The notes under the pieces were generated by a model. That model did no database searches. It was not told where the DNA came from and saw nothing but the letters and a program-made list of their open reading frames with translations. 23,190 nt of DNA from Hoeflea sp. GTDB taxonomy: Bacteria > Pseudomonadota > Alphaproteobacteria > Rhizobiales > Rhizobiaceae. The DNA lies in contig JACKJT010000003.1 in the NCBI GenBank assembly GCA_020637795.1, positions 677,501-700,690 on the forward strand, read 5' to 3'. This document shows positions 22,965 through 23,190 of this stretch, piece by piece; position 1 is the first letter of the stretch; each line of letters begins with the position of its first letter. The position numbers were made by a program, and so were the translations under genes.

Positions 22965-22986
22965 CCGTCCGCAAGCACGCATGACC

Positions 22987-23023
22987 AGGGCCGGGATCGA
23001 CAGCCTCGATCCCGGCCCTTTTT
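22987..23023 (+). terminator. Intrinsic terminator of secA
   Basis: A 13-bp perfect GC-rich stem (22988-23000 with 23006-23018) around a 5-base loop, followed by five T (23019-23023). It begins 23 bases after the secA stop. Confidence 0.95.
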
Positions 23024-23091
23024 GTGCGGCGAGCAGCTTCAGGTTCCGCCATTCCGGTCACTTATCCGCCGGTCCCGCGCAACAGGAACCA

Positions 23092-23190
23092 TTACGTGTC
23101 CCGATCCAGCACTGAACTGCCGGACTCCACGAGCTTGAAGCCGGTGGCCAAACCGTTTCTTAACGTCGCCATGGCAATGTGCCCGGACAA
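23092..23190 (-). CDS. Possible C-terminal end of a gene entering from the right edge
   Basis: On the minus strand a frame is open from the window edge to a TAA at 23094-23092. It gives 32 residues ending FKLVESGSSVLDRDT. This is convergent with secA, a sensible arrangement, but the stretch is too short to identify, and no terminator is visible after it. The interval 23024-23091 shows nothing else. Treat as a tentative partial gene. Confidence 0.3.
   Translation of the reverse strand: MSGHIAMATLRNGLATGFKLVESGSSVLDRDT

Noticed and set aside
20286..22982. A minus-strand open frame of 898 codons opposite secA
   Set aside because: Same effect as with clpB: SecA motifs are intact on the plus strand, and the antisense product resembles no family.
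1..23190. Mobile elements, defence systems, CRISPR arrays, tRNA or rRNA genes
   Set aside because: No transposase, integrase, toxin or nuclease families, no regularly spaced repeats and no tRNA-like folds were seen; gene content and order are those of a conserved core chromosome region.

Overview
The window is a GC-rich stretch of housekeeping chromosome from an alphaproteobacterium, most likely a member of the Rhizobiales (Rhizobiaceae or a Hoeflea-like relative). The evidence is the gene order lysC-ptsP-prfA-prmC-DUF4167-clpB beside a divergent ubiG, a nitrogen-type PTS enzyme I (PtsP) with a GAF domain, a DUF4167 protein, a grxC with a CGFC centre, and an argJ/parvulin block divergent from secA. 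No plasmid, phage, IS, CRISPR, tRNA or rRNA sequence was recognised.

Layout, left to right. (1) 1-1353: the end of an M23 peptidoglycan endopeptidase (+) converges on a small MmcQ/YjbR-family gene (-). (2) 1464-10941, all on the minus strand: lysC, ptsP, prfA, prmC, DUF4167, clpB in transcription order. ptsP-prfA-prmC are tightly coupled. DUF4167 and clpB are separate units, each closed by a clear intrinsic terminator. (3) 10942-11133: a structured divergent region between lysC and ubiG. (4) ubiG (+) converges on a minus-strand run comF - grxC - C-N hydrolase - DUF1178 - DUF3291, in which the last four genes almost touch or overlap. (5) A NDUFAF5-type methyltransferase (+), transcribed away from comF. 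(6) A minus-strand pair: a small one-TM hypothetical protein and a 57-aa Flp/Fap-type pilin that lies below the usual ORF size cutoff. (7) A minus-strand run: periplasmic parvulin - argJ - GNAT - mutT. (8) secA (+), divergent from the parvulin gene, with a good sigma-70-like promoter and a strong terminator. (9) A possible gene end on the minus strand at the right edge.

Functions represented: protein quality control and export (ClpB, parvulin PPIase, SecA), translation termination (RF1 and its methyltransferase PrmC), nitrogen/PTS signalling (PtsP), amino-acid biosynthesis (LysC, ArgJ), ubiquinone and possibly complex I biogenesis (UbiG, NDUFAF5-like), redox and metabolite repair (GrxC, nitrilase-like amidase, Nudix), and cell wall turnover (M23).

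I found no convincing undescribed defence, mobile or biosynthetic system. The observations most worth checking are regulatory: two consecutive terminator-like hairpins and small ORFs in front of lysC, together with a -10 element that could make lysC leaderless; a 33-codon ORF that ends one base before secA; and the orphan Flp pilin with its partner and a near-consensus CtrA half-site pair. Many starts in the window are TTG or GTG. Where a Shine-Dalgarno sequence decided the start, this is stated.
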